Shown here: positions 41,034-48,765 of the stretch, piece by piece
How the letters are laid out: every line of letters begins with the position of its first letter
How positions within the stretch are numbered: position 1 is the first letter of the stretch
From: Streptosporangiaceae bacterium
Lineage (GTDB): Bacteria > Actinomycetota > Actinomycetes > Streptosporangiales > Streptosporangiaceae
Assembly (NCBI GenBank): GCA_030041275.1
Contig: JASHOE010000093.1
Coordinates: forward strand, 1-55,692
DNA length: 55,692 bases
Direction: 5' to 3'
The notes under the pieces: model-generated
Told to the model about the DNA's origin: nothing
Database searches by the model: none
The model's input: only the letters and a program-made list of their open reading frames with translations
Made by a program: the position numbers and the translations under genes

Positions 41034-41252
41034 TCAGGCGGGCTGCGTCCGGCCAGGGATCAAGCGTGCCAGCAACCGCCGCCGACCGGCAGGCCCGCGG
41101 CCTGCGGCAGCCGACGAGCCCGAACTGGCTATCGTCAGCGGCGTGTCCGCGCGCTCTCCCCTGGTTTTCCGGACCAGGCCCGCCGTCCGGGCCGTGGCCC
41201 GCAGCTCCGCTGTATGACTGACGACGATCATCTGAGAGATCTCCGGGTGCAT
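41034..41252 (-). CDS. Small basic hypothetical protein (72 aa)
   Basis: A 72-residue protein starting MHPEISQMIVVSHTAELRATARTAG and ending in a basic tail (GRRRLLARLIPGR). An ideal AAGGAGG ribosome-binding site lies about six bases before the ATG at 41252, which decides against the longer frame to 41468. The opening MHPEI...HTAELRATA resembles short actinobacterial hypothetical proteins with an N-terminal helix and arginine-rich end. No function can be given. It lies between a decayed P450-like fragment and a methyltransferase gene. Confidence 0.6.
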   Translation of the reverse strand: MHPEISQMIVVSHTAELRATARTAGLVRKTRGERADTPLTIASSGSSAAAGRGPAGRRRLLARLIPGRTQPA

Positions 41253-41537
41253 GACTCCTCCTTGCTGTGTATCCGCTTCCGTGATGACTACGAACGGGAG
41301 GCGCCGCGATGGACAGCAGCGGGAAAAGTTCTCGCCCGGTGGCCGGGAGGGTCCGGCAGCGACCTCCCCTGGCCTGGATGGCTGAACTGGCCCGACGCCG
41401 ATCCTGGCGGATGAGGATGCTGCCGTCGGACAAGACCGGGTCAGACCTTCACGCTGGGTAGGCCGCACGACCTAGCGGCGGGTCCGGCCAAGCTGCCGCC
41501 CGTGGAGCGCCAGAGATTGCTGCTACCTTGATCGATC

Positions 41538-42284
41538 GTGCTCAAGTCGTACTCGCAGCAGGCTCTCGATGAGCTTCTTGCTGACGTCGCTCCGCGGCAC
41601 GGCTGGGATTTCTCCAGCATGAACGTGCTGCGCCAGCCGGTTCCCTGGGATTACGAGGATGTCGTCCAGCGATACCTGCGGCCCGCCGACACGGTGCTGG
41701 ACGTCGGCACCGGCGGAGGCGAGCGCCTGGCCAGCCTGGCGGGGTCGTTCGGTCACGGCCTGGGAATCGACATTGACCCGGAAATGGTCCGGGTGGCCAC
41801 CGAGCAGTGCGCGGCGGGCAATCTCGATTTCCGGGTCTGCAGCGAACGGCTCGAAACTGTCGCAGAGACGTTTGACGTCGTTCTCAACAGGCACGCACCG
41901 CTCGACCTGGCCGCGGTGGCCGCGCACCTGGAGCCGGGTGGCTATTTCATCACCCAGCAGGTCGGCGAGCAGAATATGGCGTGCGTGAAGGCCGCCTTAG
42001 GACAGTCAGCAGGCCCGCCGCCCATAGCGCGGCAGACCGTTTCGGCTAGTGGTCTGCGACTGCTCGCATTCCTGGACTATGACGTTGAGTACGTCGTTCG
42101 AGACATCACGTCGCTGATCTTCTGGCTGAACGCCCTCGACCCGCCGCACGCGGACATCGCCGGCTCCGTCGCGCTAGCCAGCGCCGACACGCTGAACAGC
42201 ATCCTTGCCGGGAACGTAGACGAGCGCGGCTTCGTGACGAACGAGCACCGATACCTGGCCGTCGCGCAGGCTGGACCACGATAG
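41538..42284 (+). CDS. Class I SAM-dependent methyltransferase
   Basis: A 248-residue methyltransferase. Motif I is TVLDVGTGGGERLASL (about 53-68), motif II acidic end GLGIDIDPEMV (about 74-84), and motif III/IV FDVVLNRHAPLD and LEPGGYFITQQVG. The substrate-binding half is short. The fold is clear; the methyl acceptor is unknown. The GTG start has no Shine-Dalgarno and follows TACCTT by eight bases, so a leaderless start is probable. It stands alone between unrelated genes. Confidence 0.9.
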   Translation: MLKSYSQQALDELLADVAPRHGWDFSSMNVLRQPVPWDYEDVVQRYLRPADTVLDVGTGGGERLASLAGSFGHGLGIDIDPEMVRVATEQCAAGNLDFRVCSERLETVAETFDVVLNRHAPLDLAAVAAHLEPGGYFITQQVGEQNMACVKAALGQSAGPPPIARQTVSASGLRLLAFLDYDVEYVVRDITSLIFWLNALDPPHADIAGSVALASADTLNSILAGNVDERGFVTNEHRYLAVAQAGPR

Positions 42285-42365
42285 CGACCTGCCGGGTCCG
42301 CACCTTGCTGCGGGGCGTCGCGCGGAATCCGAGCAGCTCAGCCTCATCGTGCAGGCAAGGCGACC

Positions 42366-42692
42366 TTAGTGGGCGGCCTCGTACTGGCTGATCACCTCTG
42401 AGCTGATACGGCCACGCTCGGAGACCTTCAGGCCGTTGTCCTTCGCCCAGGCGCGCACGGCGGCCCGGTCAATCCGCGGACCGGCGTGCCGACCACCGCC
42501 GCTGCGGCTCCGGCTCCGGCTTACCCGGCGCCCCGCAGCGATATACGGCTCGACGTCGCGCTCGAGTCTGGCCCTGTTCCGCTCGCTCAGGTCAATCTCG
42601 TATGTCACGCCGTTAAAGCCGAACGTCACGGTCTCGGCATCGGGTGAACCGTCCAGGTCGTCGGTAACCACCACAGCAACAGTGCTAGCCAT
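42366..42692 (-). CDS. lsr2: Lsr2-family nucleoid-associated protein
   Basis: A 108-residue Lsr2 protein. The dimerisation domain begins ASTVAVVVTDDLDGSPDAETVTFGFNGVTYEIDLSERN, matching the family start. A serine/arginine/glycine linker then leads to the DNA-binding domain RAWAKDNGLKVSERGRISSEVISQYEAA, with the RGR AT-hook-like motif intact. It should bridge AT-rich DNA and silence horizontally acquired genes. The ATG at 42692 aligns with the family N-terminus; others nine or 36 bases upstream are possible. It is divergent from a second Lsr2 paralogue 183 bp away. Confidence 0.9.
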   Translation of the reverse strand: MASTVAVVVTDDLDGSPDAETVTFGFNGVTYEIDLSERNRARLERDVEPYIAAGRRVSRSRSRSGGGRHAGPRIDRAAVRAWAKDNGLKVSERGRISSEVISQYEAAH

Positions 42693-42874
42693 GCTGTTCA
42701 TGGTCGTAGCGATTCCCATCGCTGTCAAAATGGCGCACCGCTTTCTGTCGCACCCACCAGCAACAACCCTGGCGTAGGGAGCATTAGACCTCGCTCTACA
42801 TGGGAATGAGCCATCATCGCCCGGTCAATCTCGAACTGGGCGAGGCAAGGTAATAGCTGACTCGGGGGAACGTA

Positions 42875-43273
42875 ATGCAGAGGGTCGAAGTGCAACTGGA
42901 AGACGACCTGACCGGGGGCCCCGCCGACGAGACCGTCGAATTCGGCATAGACGGCAGGACGTACGCGATCGACCTCAACGCGAGGCACGCCGCTGAGCTG
43001 CGGAAGCAGCTGAACCGTTTCGTGGAGCACGCCAGGCCGGCCCGGTCCCGGCAGGCGCGCGGCACTATCCGAACTGCCGCCAGCCGGCAGCGCAGCCGCC
43101 AGATCCGCGCGTGGGCGGAGCAGCACGGCCTCGCCGTCGCCGATCACGGACGGCTGCCCGGCAGCGTTGTCGAGCAGTACGAGTCGGCGCAGAGCGGTCA
43201 TCAGGCCGCCGGCCGCAATCGATCGCGGCGCAGCCCAGCCAAGCGGAAGAGTGGTCCGCACCGATCGCAGTAA
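42875..43273 (+). CDS. Lsr2-like paralogue with altered AT-hook and basic tail
   Basis: A 132-residue Lsr2-like protein. The N-terminal domain (QRVEVQLEDDLTGGPADETVEFGIDGRTYAIDLNARH) is standard. The DNA-binding region reads QIRAWAEQHGLAVADHGRLPGSVVEQYESA, so the usual RGR that enters the minor groove is HGR. A 25-residue basic extension (AGRNRSRRSPAKRKSGPHRS) follows, absent from the canonical protein. These changes predict altered DNA affinity, and the protein could form mixed dimers with the neighbouring Lsr2. GGGGGAACGTA precedes the ATG. Confidence 0.88.
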   Translation: MQRVEVQLEDDLTGGPADETVEFGIDGRTYAIDLNARHAAELRKQLNRFVEHARPARSRQARGTIRTAASRQRSRQIRAWAEQHGLAVADHGRLPGSVVEQYESAQSGHQAAGRNRSRRSPAKRKSGPHRSQ

Positions 43274-43372
43274 CCAGCGGTGGCGGGCGAGCTCCGCCCT
43301 TGAGCTGCGGCTGATCTGCGACTCAGTCCGTCGGACAGCGCAACGGTCTGCGCTGCCGATCTGGTTCCCGCG

Positions 43373-43404
43373 GGGGTCCGGCGCCGCGCAGGCTGGCGGA
43401 CCCC
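43373..43404 (+). terminator. Hairpin after the second Lsr2 gene
   Basis: GGGGTCCG (43373-43380) pairs with CGGACCCC (43397-43404) around a 16-base loop. It lies about 100 bp after the Lsr2-like stop and before the next promoter. It may end that transcript; no T tract is present. Confidence 0.35.
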
Positions 43405-43435
43405 GGCGGGTTCAGCGCCGCGACTGGCCCGCAGC

Positions 43436-43441
43436 TATCGT
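43436..43441 (+). promoter_or_regulatory. Putative -10 of a leaderless acetyltransferase gene
   Basis: TATCGT fits TANNNT and ends six bases before the ATG at 43448, which has no Shine-Dalgarno. The layout nearly matches TAGCGT before the gene at 49593, including the shared CTCCATGG. Confidence 0.45.
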
Positions 43442-43447
43442 GGCTCC

Positions 43448-43993
43448 ATGGCCAGCCAACTGGTGACCGATCGGCTCGTCCTGCGACCGTGGCAGATCGA
43501 AGACGCCCCGGCCGCGCTGCGCTCGTACGGAGACGACGAGGTGGCCAGGTGGCTGTCCCCATCGATGGACCAGGTCTTGGACGAGGGCGCCATGCGCCTC
43601 GTTCTGCAGCAATGGATCGCCGAGGACACGCGGATGCTCACGCCCGCTGGCCGCTGGGCAGTCGAGCTTCGCGACGGCGGCGATCTGATCGGCGGCGCGA
43701 CTCTGCTCCCGCTGTACCCGGATGACGAGTACGAGATGGGCTGGCAATTCGAGCGTTCTCAGTGGGGCAATGGCTATGCGACCGAGGCCGGGATGGCCGT
43801 CGCCCGCTGGGCCTTCGGCCAGGGCCTCGAGCAAGTGATCGCCCTTGTCCGCCCGTCCAACTCGCGGGCGGCTGCAACGGTGCACCGACTGGGCATGGAA
43901 TGGGTCGGCGAAACTGAGAAATACCATCACCTGCGGCTGCAAGAGTTCCGGCTGCGCCCGGCCGATCTCGTCGGCGGCTCTTCGGCCCGATAG
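43448..43993 (+). CDS. GNAT acetyltransferase, RimJ/RimL type
   Basis: A 181-residue GNAT of the RimJ/RimL-like branch. The start ASQLVTDRLVLRPWQIEDAPAAL, the acetyl-CoA strand and loop GWQFERSQWGNGYATEAGMAVARWAFGQ (about 98-125), and the end VRPSNSRAAATVHRLGMEWVGETEKYHH are typical. Substrates in this branch range from ribosomal protein N-termini to antibiotics or amino acids, so none is assigned. It appears to be transcribed alone from a leaderless promoter. A 23-bp tandem repeat array begins 31 bp after its stop. Confidence 0.9.
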   Translation: MASQLVTDRLVLRPWQIEDAPAALRSYGDDEVARWLSPSMDQVLDEGAMRLVLQQWIAEDTRMLTPAGRWAVELRDGGDLIGGATLLPLYPDDEYEMGWQFERSQWGNGYATEAGMAVARWAFGQGLEQVIALVRPSNSRAAATVHRLGMEWVGETEKYHHLRLQEFRLRPADLVGGSSAR

Positions 43994-44023
43994 CGCTCGC
44001 CAGCCAGCGGCCCGCTACGGCGA

Positions 44024-44115
44024 GCGTCAAGCCGGCCGAACACGGTGCGTCACGCCGGCCGAACCGGGTGCGTCAAGCCGGCCGAACCACGTGCGTCACG
44101 CCGGCCGAACCAGGT
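44024..44115 (+). repeat. Four tandem 23-bp repeats
   Basis: Units start at 44024, 44047, 44070 and 44093 and read GCGTCA(A/C)GCCGGCCGAACNNNGT, each 23 bp. CAAG and CACG versions alternate at the seventh base. The inner GCCGGC is palindromic. A partial unit (GGCCGGC) follows. There are no spacers, so this is not CRISPR. It lies between the GNAT gene and the TetR promoter. Confidence 0.85.
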
Positions 44116-44169
44116 GCTAGGCCGGCTGTCACATCCGGTCGCGCCTAGCTGCAGGCTGGCCTTGATCAG

Positions 44170-44183
44170 AGCAAGCGTTTGGT
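44170..44183. promoter_or_regulatory. KstR2-type operator upstream of the TetR gene (one mismatch)
   Basis: AGCAAGCGTTTGGT matches the published KstR2 pattern AnCAAGnnCTTGnT except for one T in place of C. A -10-like TAGGAT lies at 44196-44201, so a repressor bound here would sit in the promoter. Autoregulation is inferred. Confidence 0.65.
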
Positions 44184-44267
44184 AGGCAGCGGCCATAGGA
44201 TGGTGAACCGACAGCGCCGGCCTCTCGCCGCGACCGCGGCACGCACTGACCGCCGGAGGGTCTGCAG

Positions 44268-44897
44268 ATGGCAGAAGTCCAGGATCGACGCGAGCTGATC
44301 CTGTCTACCGCCGCCGAAATGGTCGCCCGCAAGGGACTGCGCGCCACGACCGTGCGAGCCATCGCCGACGCCGTCGGCGTCTTTTCTGGCAGCCTCTACC
44401 ACCACTTTCCCTCCAAGGACGCCATCGTCGACGAGGTGCTGACCCGCTACCTGGACGCCATCCGGGCCCGTTACGCTCTCGTGCTCGCGAGCCACAAAGA
44501 GCCTGCCGAATGCCTGCGCGATCTTGTCGTCAGCTCTCTCGAGATCGCGGAGGAGCAGCCGCACGCCACGGCCATCTACCAGAACGAGGCGCAGTATCTG
44601 CGCGAGATGCCCGGTTTCCACGGCATCCAGTCGGCCGCGGCGGACATCCAGCAGACCTGGCTGGGAGTGATCGAGGCCGGGGTTGCCGACGGCAGCTTCC
44701 GCGACGACATCCCGTCCTGGGTGTTCTACCGGCTTATCCGCGACGCGGTGTGGCTGTCGATCCGCTGGCACCGGCCCGACGGGCCGTATTCGACCCGTCA
44801 GCTCGCCGACGACGTGACGGCGCTATTCCTGCACGGCTTCGCCGCGCCCGCGAGGCATGCACCGGTCTCGGTGCGAACCCGCGTGGGCCTCGCCTGA
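44268..44897 (+). CDS. TetR-family regulator, KstR2-like
   Basis: A 209-residue TetR-type repressor. The DNA-binding head is STAAEMVARKGLRATTVRAIADAVGVFSGSLYHHFPSKDAIVDEVL (about 13-58); the remainder is an all-helical ligand domain. GGAGGG lies eight bases before the ATG. Its own upstream region has a one-mismatch KstR2 box. A perfect box lies between the FadD3-like and FadA6-like genes nearby, which are KstR2 targets in mycobacteria. KstR2 is released by HIP-CoA, an intermediate of steroid C/D-ring degradation. I infer orthology from site and context; the sequence alone only shows TetR. Confidence 0.8.
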   Translation: MAEVQDRRELILSTAAEMVARKGLRATTVRAIADAVGVFSGSLYHHFPSKDAIVDEVLTRYLDAIRARYALVLASHKEPAECLRDLVVSSLEIAEEQPHATAIYQNEAQYLREMPGFHGIQSAAADIQQTWLGVIEAGVADGSFRDDIPSWVFYRLIRDAVWLSIRWHRPDGPYSTRQLADDVTALFLHGFAAPARHAPVSVRTRVGLA

Positions 44898-44930
44898 CCT
44901 GCCGCGCTGACCGGGCTGGCGCCGACGGCG

Positions 44931-46565
44931 TTACCCAGGTCCGGCGGCGGCCGCGGCCCGCAGCACGTATTTGAGCACCTTGCCGGCGGCGTTTCGCGGC
45001 AGCTCGGAAACGATCACGACCTCGCGCGGCACTTTGAAGTTGGCCAGTCGGTCCCGGCAGAACTCGATGATCGCTGCGGCGTCGATCTCGGCGCCGGGCC
45101 GCGGGATGACGTACGCCCGGCACACCTCGCCGAGCCGGTCGTCGCTCACTCCGATGGCGGCCGCCTCTGACACCCCGGGATGCCGCGCGATCAGCTGCTC
45201 GACCTCGGCCGGATAAACGTTGAACCCGCCCACGACAAACATGTCCTTGAGCCGGTCAGTGATGCGCAGCAGACCCTGCTCGTCGAGCACGCCCACGTCC
45301 CCCGTATGCAGCCAGCCATCGGCGTCGATCGCTGCCGCGGTCCCTTCCGGGTCGTCGAAGTACCCGCGCATGACGTTGTAGCCGCGAACGAGCACCTCGC
45401 CGCTCTCCCCTGCTGGCCGCGGGCGGCCGTCGGAATCCGCCACGATGACCTCCGTGCCGCTGATCGGGCGGCCGACGGTCGTGGCGATCGTCTGCGCGTC
45501 CGCACGCCGGTCTCCGACGGTCACGGTGCCGCACGACTCGGTCAGGCCGTAGGCAATGACCACCTCGGGGAAGAGCTCGGCCCGCATGCGCTCGACGAGC
45601 GCGATCGGCACCACGGCCGCGCCGGTGACCGCGAGCCGCAGCGACCCAAGGTCGGCGTGGCGGCGGGCCGGGTGGTCGAGGAGCGACGCGTAGAGAGTCG
45701 GCGGCCCTGGCAGCACGGTGATCCGCTCGGCGTCGATCAGCCCTAGCGCCTCCTTGGCGTCGAAGACCGGCTGCAGCACCAGCGTCGCGCCGGTGATCAA
45801 GGCGGCGAGCAAGCCGGCCTTGTAACCGAACGTGTGGAAGAGGGGGTTGACCAGCAGGTACCGGTCACCACGACGCAGCCCGACGCCGTCGCTCCAGGCC
45901 TGGTAGACGCGCGCGTTCTGACCGTGCGTCGTCATCGCGCCCTTCGGCCGCCCGGTCGTGCCGGAAGTGAAGAACATGTCGGCCACGGCGTCCTCGTCGA
46001 CCGCGGCCAGACGAGCGGTGACCAGCCCCGCGGCCAGCCCGTTCCCCTGAAGAAGGAATTCCGCAAACGCTGTCGTCTCCGGTGGCGTGCGCGCGCCCAG
46101 CGTGACGACCTGGCGCAGCCCCGGCAGCTCCTGGCCCGCCGTGACCGCGGCCCGCAGCATGGCGACGTAGTCGTTGCCGAGAAAACCGTCGTCGACCAGG
46201 AGTAGCCGGGCGCCGCTCTTGGCGAGGATCCAGGCGGCCTCGTCGCCCTTGAATCGGGTGCTGATGGGCACCAGCACCGCGCCGACTGACACCGCGCCGA
46301 GCGTCGCGACCACGAAATGGCGGCTGTTGGGTGCCCACACCGCAACCCGGTCACCTGGCTCAACGCCATTCGCGATCATCGCGGCCGCGCACCGGCAGAC
46401 CTCCGCCGCTAGCTGGCCGAAGCTCCACCGCTCCGCGCCGTCGACGATGGCTTCCAGGTCGCCGAACCGGGCTGCGGCAGCGGCTACCAGCGCGGGCACG
46501 GTCCGCGGTCGCACCTGCGCTGCGGTCAGGCCGTCATCCGGGTATTCGCCGGGCGGTGCGGCCAT
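44931..46565 (-). CDS. FadD3-like acyl-CoA synthetase (HIP-CoA ligase type)
   Basis: A 544-residue AMP-forming ligase. The P-loop FFTSGTTGRPKGAMTTHGQN is near residue 198-217, YGLTESCGTVTVGDR near 340, the hinge TGDVGVLDEQGLLRITDRLKDMFVVGGFNVYPAEVEQ near 424-460, and the catalytic lysine in PRNAAGKVLKYVLR near 530. It resembles FadD3, which activates the propionate side chain of HIP (methylhexahydroindanedione propionate) with CoA. AAGGA lies about six bases before the ATG. A TAGGAT -10 and the KstR2 box lie in the spacer shared with the thiolase gene. Other polycyclic or fatty acids remain possible substrates. Confidence 0.82.
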   Translation of the reverse strand: MAAPPGEYPDDGLTAAQVRPRTVPALVAAAAARFGDLEAIVDGAERWSFGQLAAEVCRCAAAMIANGVEPGDRVAVWAPNSRHFVVATLGAVSVGAVLVPISTRFKGDEAAWILAKSGARLLLVDDGFLGNDYVAMLRAAVTAGQELPGLRQVVTLGARTPPETTAFAEFLLQGNGLAAGLVTARLAAVDEDAVADMFFTSGTTGRPKGAMTTHGQNARVYQAWSDGVGLRRGDRYLLVNPLFHTFGYKAGLLAALITGATLVLQPVFDAKEALGLIDAERITVLPGPPTLYASLLDHPARRHADLGSLRLAVTGAAVVPIALVERMRAELFPEVVIAYGLTESCGTVTVGDRRADAQTIATTVGRPISGTEVIVADSDGRPRPAGESGEVLVRGYNVMRGYFDDPEGTAAAIDADGWLHTGDVGVLDEQGLLRITDRLKDMFVVGGFNVYPAEVEQLIARHPGVSEAAAIGVSDDRLGEVCRAYVIPRPGAEIDAAAIIEFCRDRLANFKVPREVVIVSELPRNAAGKVLKYVLRAAAAAGPG

Positions 46566-46625
46566 CGCAGTCCTTCACGTCGTGGGGTGCGGCACTCACT
46601 CTAGCGGCGCGATCCTAGCCATGTG

Positions 46626-46639
46626 ATCAAGCGCTTGGT
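46626..46639. promoter_or_regulatory. Perfect KstR2-type operator in the fadD3/fadA6 spacer
   Basis: ATCAAGCGCTTGGT matches AnCAAGnnCTTGnT at every fixed position. Its last T is the first base of TACGGT (46639-46644), the likely -10 of the thiolase gene. On the other strand it lies just upstream of TAGGAT, the likely -10 of the ligase gene. One bound repressor would block both promoters. Confidence 0.8.
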
Positions 46640-46651
46640 ACGGTCGGGACC

Positions 46652-47803
46652 ATGGCCGAGGCCTACATCGTGGACGCCGTTCGGACCCCGGTCGGCAAGC
46701 GCGGTGGCGGGCTCGCCGGCGTTCACCCTGCCGACCTCGGCGCGGCGGCACTGTCTGCACTGATGATGCGCACGGATATCGACCCCGCTGCGGTCGAGGA
46801 TGTGGTGTTTGGCTGCGTCGACACGGTCGGGCCGCAGGCTGGCGACATCGCCAGGACAGCGTGGCTCGCCGCCGGCCTGCCCGATCACGTGCCGGGTACC
46901 ACCGTCGACCGGCAGTGCGGTTCGTCCCAGCAGGCCGTGCACTTCGCAGCCCAGGCCGTGCTTTCCGGAACCGCGGATGTGGTCGTGGCTGGCGGCGTGC
47001 AGAACATGAGCGCGGTACCGATCTCCGCCGCGATGGCGGCGGGTCAGCCGCTCGGGTTCCCCGACCCGTTCCGCGGCTCGGTGGGCTGGCGCCAGCGCTA
47101 CGGCGACCAGGAGCTGTCCCAGTTCCGCTCCGCGGAGATGATCGCGGAGAAGTGGGACATCAGCCGCGATGACATGGAGCAGTTCGCCGTGACGTCGCAC
47201 GAGCGGGCGCTGCGAGCGGCTGCCGAAGGGCGGTTCGATCGCGAGATCGTGCCCGCGTTCGGGCTTGCCGCGGACGAGCCGCCCCGGCAGCCGGACTGGA
47301 CGAAGATCCGCTCGCTGCCCGCCCTCGCCCAGGGTGGACGGCTGACGGCGGCGGTCTCCAGCTCCATTGCCGATGCGGCTTCGGCGCTGCTCGTCGTGAA
47401 CGAGAACGGCCTGCGGACCCACGGCCTCACGCCGCGCGCGCGTATCCATCACATGTCGGTCCGCGGCGCCGATCCGGTGTGGATGCTCACCGCGCCGATC
47501 CCGGCGACCGCGCACGCACTCGCGCGGGCTGGTCTCGAGCTTGCCGAGATCGACCTCGTCGAGATCAACGAGGCGTTTGCCTCGGTCGTGCTCGCGTGGG
47601 CGGCCGAGACAGGCGCCGACCTGGACCGGGTCAACGTCAACGGCGGCGCGATCGCGCTCGGCCACCCGCTCGGCGCCACCGGAGCCCGGCTCATGACCAC
47701 TCTGCTGCACGAACTCGAGCGCACCGGCGGGCGCTATGGTCTGCAAACCATGTGCGAGGGCGGTGGCCAGGCCAACGTGACGATCGTTGAGTGCCTCCGC
47801 TGA
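46652..47803 (+). CDS. FadA6-like thiolase (acetyl-CoA acetyltransferase family)
   Basis: A 383-residue thiolase. The acyl-accepting cysteine is Cys89 in [11 protein letters not shown]; the catalytic histidine is in [17 protein letters not shown] (near 340) and the second cysteine in [10 protein letters not shown] (near 370). [11 protein letters not shown] completes the motif set. It should cut a 3-ketoacyl-CoA with CoA. FadA6 performs the thiolytic step in HIP breakdown in mycobacteria, and the shared KstR2 box supports the same role here. TACGGT ends seven bases before the ATG and there is no Shine-Dalgarno, so the message is probably leaderless. The SDR gene follows directly. Confidence 0.88.
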   Translation: MAEAYIVDAVRTPVGKRGGGLAGVHPADLGAAALSALMMRTDIDPAAVEDVVFGCVDTVGPQAGDIARTAWLAAGLPDHVPGTTVDRQCGSSQQAVHFAAQAVLSGTADVVVAGGVQNMSAVPISAAMAAGQPLGFPDPFRGSVGWRQRYGDQELSQFRSAEMIAEKWDISRDDMEQFAVTSHERALRAAAEGRFDREIVPAFGLAADEPPRQPDWTKIRSLPALAQGGRLTAAVSSSIADAASALLVVNENGLRTHGLTPRARIHHMSVRGADPVWMLTAPIPATAHALARAGLELAEIDLVEINEAFASVVLAWAAETGADLDRVNVNGGAIALGHPLGATGARLMTTLLHELERTGGRYGLQTMCEGGGQANVTIVECLR

Positions 47804-47823
47804 GCCGACCGCAGCCCAGGGCG

Positions 47824-48606
47824 ATGGATAACCCGGTTGATTTCGAAGGCCGCGCAGTCATCGTGACCGGCGGGACTCGCGGCATCGGCCGGGTGATCGC
47901 TCAGACCTTTCTCGCCAACGGAGCTGACGTGCTCGTCTGCGCACGAAGCAAGCCAGAGCAGGTGCCGGTGGCTGCCGGGCGCGCAGCGGAGTTCACCGCC
48001 GCCGACGTCCGTGACTCAGCGCAGGCCCGCCAGGTGGTCGACGCCGCCGTCGAGGCGTTCGGGCGGCTGGACGTTCTCGTCAACAATGCCGGCGGGTCAC
48101 CGAACGCGGACGCCGCCACGGTGTCGCCGCGGTTCGTGGAGCGCATCGTCGCGCTGAACCTACTCGCTCCTTTCTACGTGGCGCAGCCTGCGAACGCGGT
48201 GATGCAAAGCCAGGAACACGGCGGCGTGATCATCAATATCGGCAGTGTCTCGGCCCGCCTGGCTGCTCCGCTGACCGCGGCCTACTCGGCCGCCAAGGCC
48301 GGCCTGGTGCAATTGACCCGGTCGCTCGCGCTGGAGTGGGCGCCGAGAGTGCGGGTCAACCACATCACCGCGGGGCTGGTCCGCACCGACAGCGCGGCCG
48401 AGCACTACGGCGCCGACGGTGGCGCGTCGATCGCCCGGACAATCCCCATGGACCGGTTTGCATCGCCGGCCGATGTGGCCTCAGCCTGCCTGTTCCTGGC
48501 GTCGCCGCTGGCTGCCTACGTCACTGGCGCGGATCTGGAGGTGCACGGCGGCGGCGAAATCCCGGCCCGTTTCCTCGCCGCGCACGAAGCCCAGCCACCT
48601 CGGTGA
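47824..48606 (+). CDS. SDR-family oxidoreductase of the steroid-catabolic cluster
   Basis: A 260-residue classical SDR. VIVTGGTRGIGR (about 13-24) binds the cofactor, NNAGGSPN (about 91-98) is present, the catalytic serine lies in INIGSVSARL, and YSAAKAGLVQLTRSLALEW holds Tyr and Lys. The end EVHGGGEIPARFLA resembles SDRs of the KstR2 regulon such as the Rv3549c type. The ATG at 47824 is 20 bp after the thiolase stop, with AGGG before it. Earlier codons in frame overlap the thiolase and lack support. It likely oxidises a hydroxyacyl-CoA or ring alcohol in the same pathway. Confidence 0.87.
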   Translation: MDNPVDFEGRAVIVTGGTRGIGRVIAQTFLANGADVLVCARSKPEQVPVAAGRAAEFTAADVRDSAQARQVVDAAVEAFGRLDVLVNNAGGSPNADAATVSPRFVERIVALNLLAPFYVAQPANAVMQSQEHGGVIINIGSVSARLAAPLTAAYSAAKAGLVQLTRSLALEWAPRVRVNHITAGLVRTDSAAEHYGADGGASIARTIPMDRFASPADVASACLFLASPLAAYVTGADLEVHGGGEIPARFLAAHEAQPPR

Positions 48607-48765
48607 TCAGTCGAGGTTCGCGGCTCCCGTTCCTACTCGGTCGGCGGCTTCAGCCGGACTCGTCCCGTCCACAACGGCGCCAGGTCGATCACCCTCGCCC
48701 TCCTTCGCGCCGCATTGCGCCTCGTGACTGCTGACTCCGGCTGCTCGCACGGCCAGGACCCGTTG

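Noticed and set aside
41040..41216. P450 C-terminal tail continuing the remnant at 40780-40990
   Set aside because: This segment is better explained as the complement of the small protein gene at 41034-41252, which has an ideal ribosome-binding site.
44024..44115. CRISPR array
   Set aside because: The 23-bp units abut directly without unique spacers and no cas gene is near.
46601..47746. Long minus-strand open frame of 381 codons
   Set aside because: It is fully antisense to the thiolase gene, which has intact catalytic motifs, and it shows no protein motifs itself.
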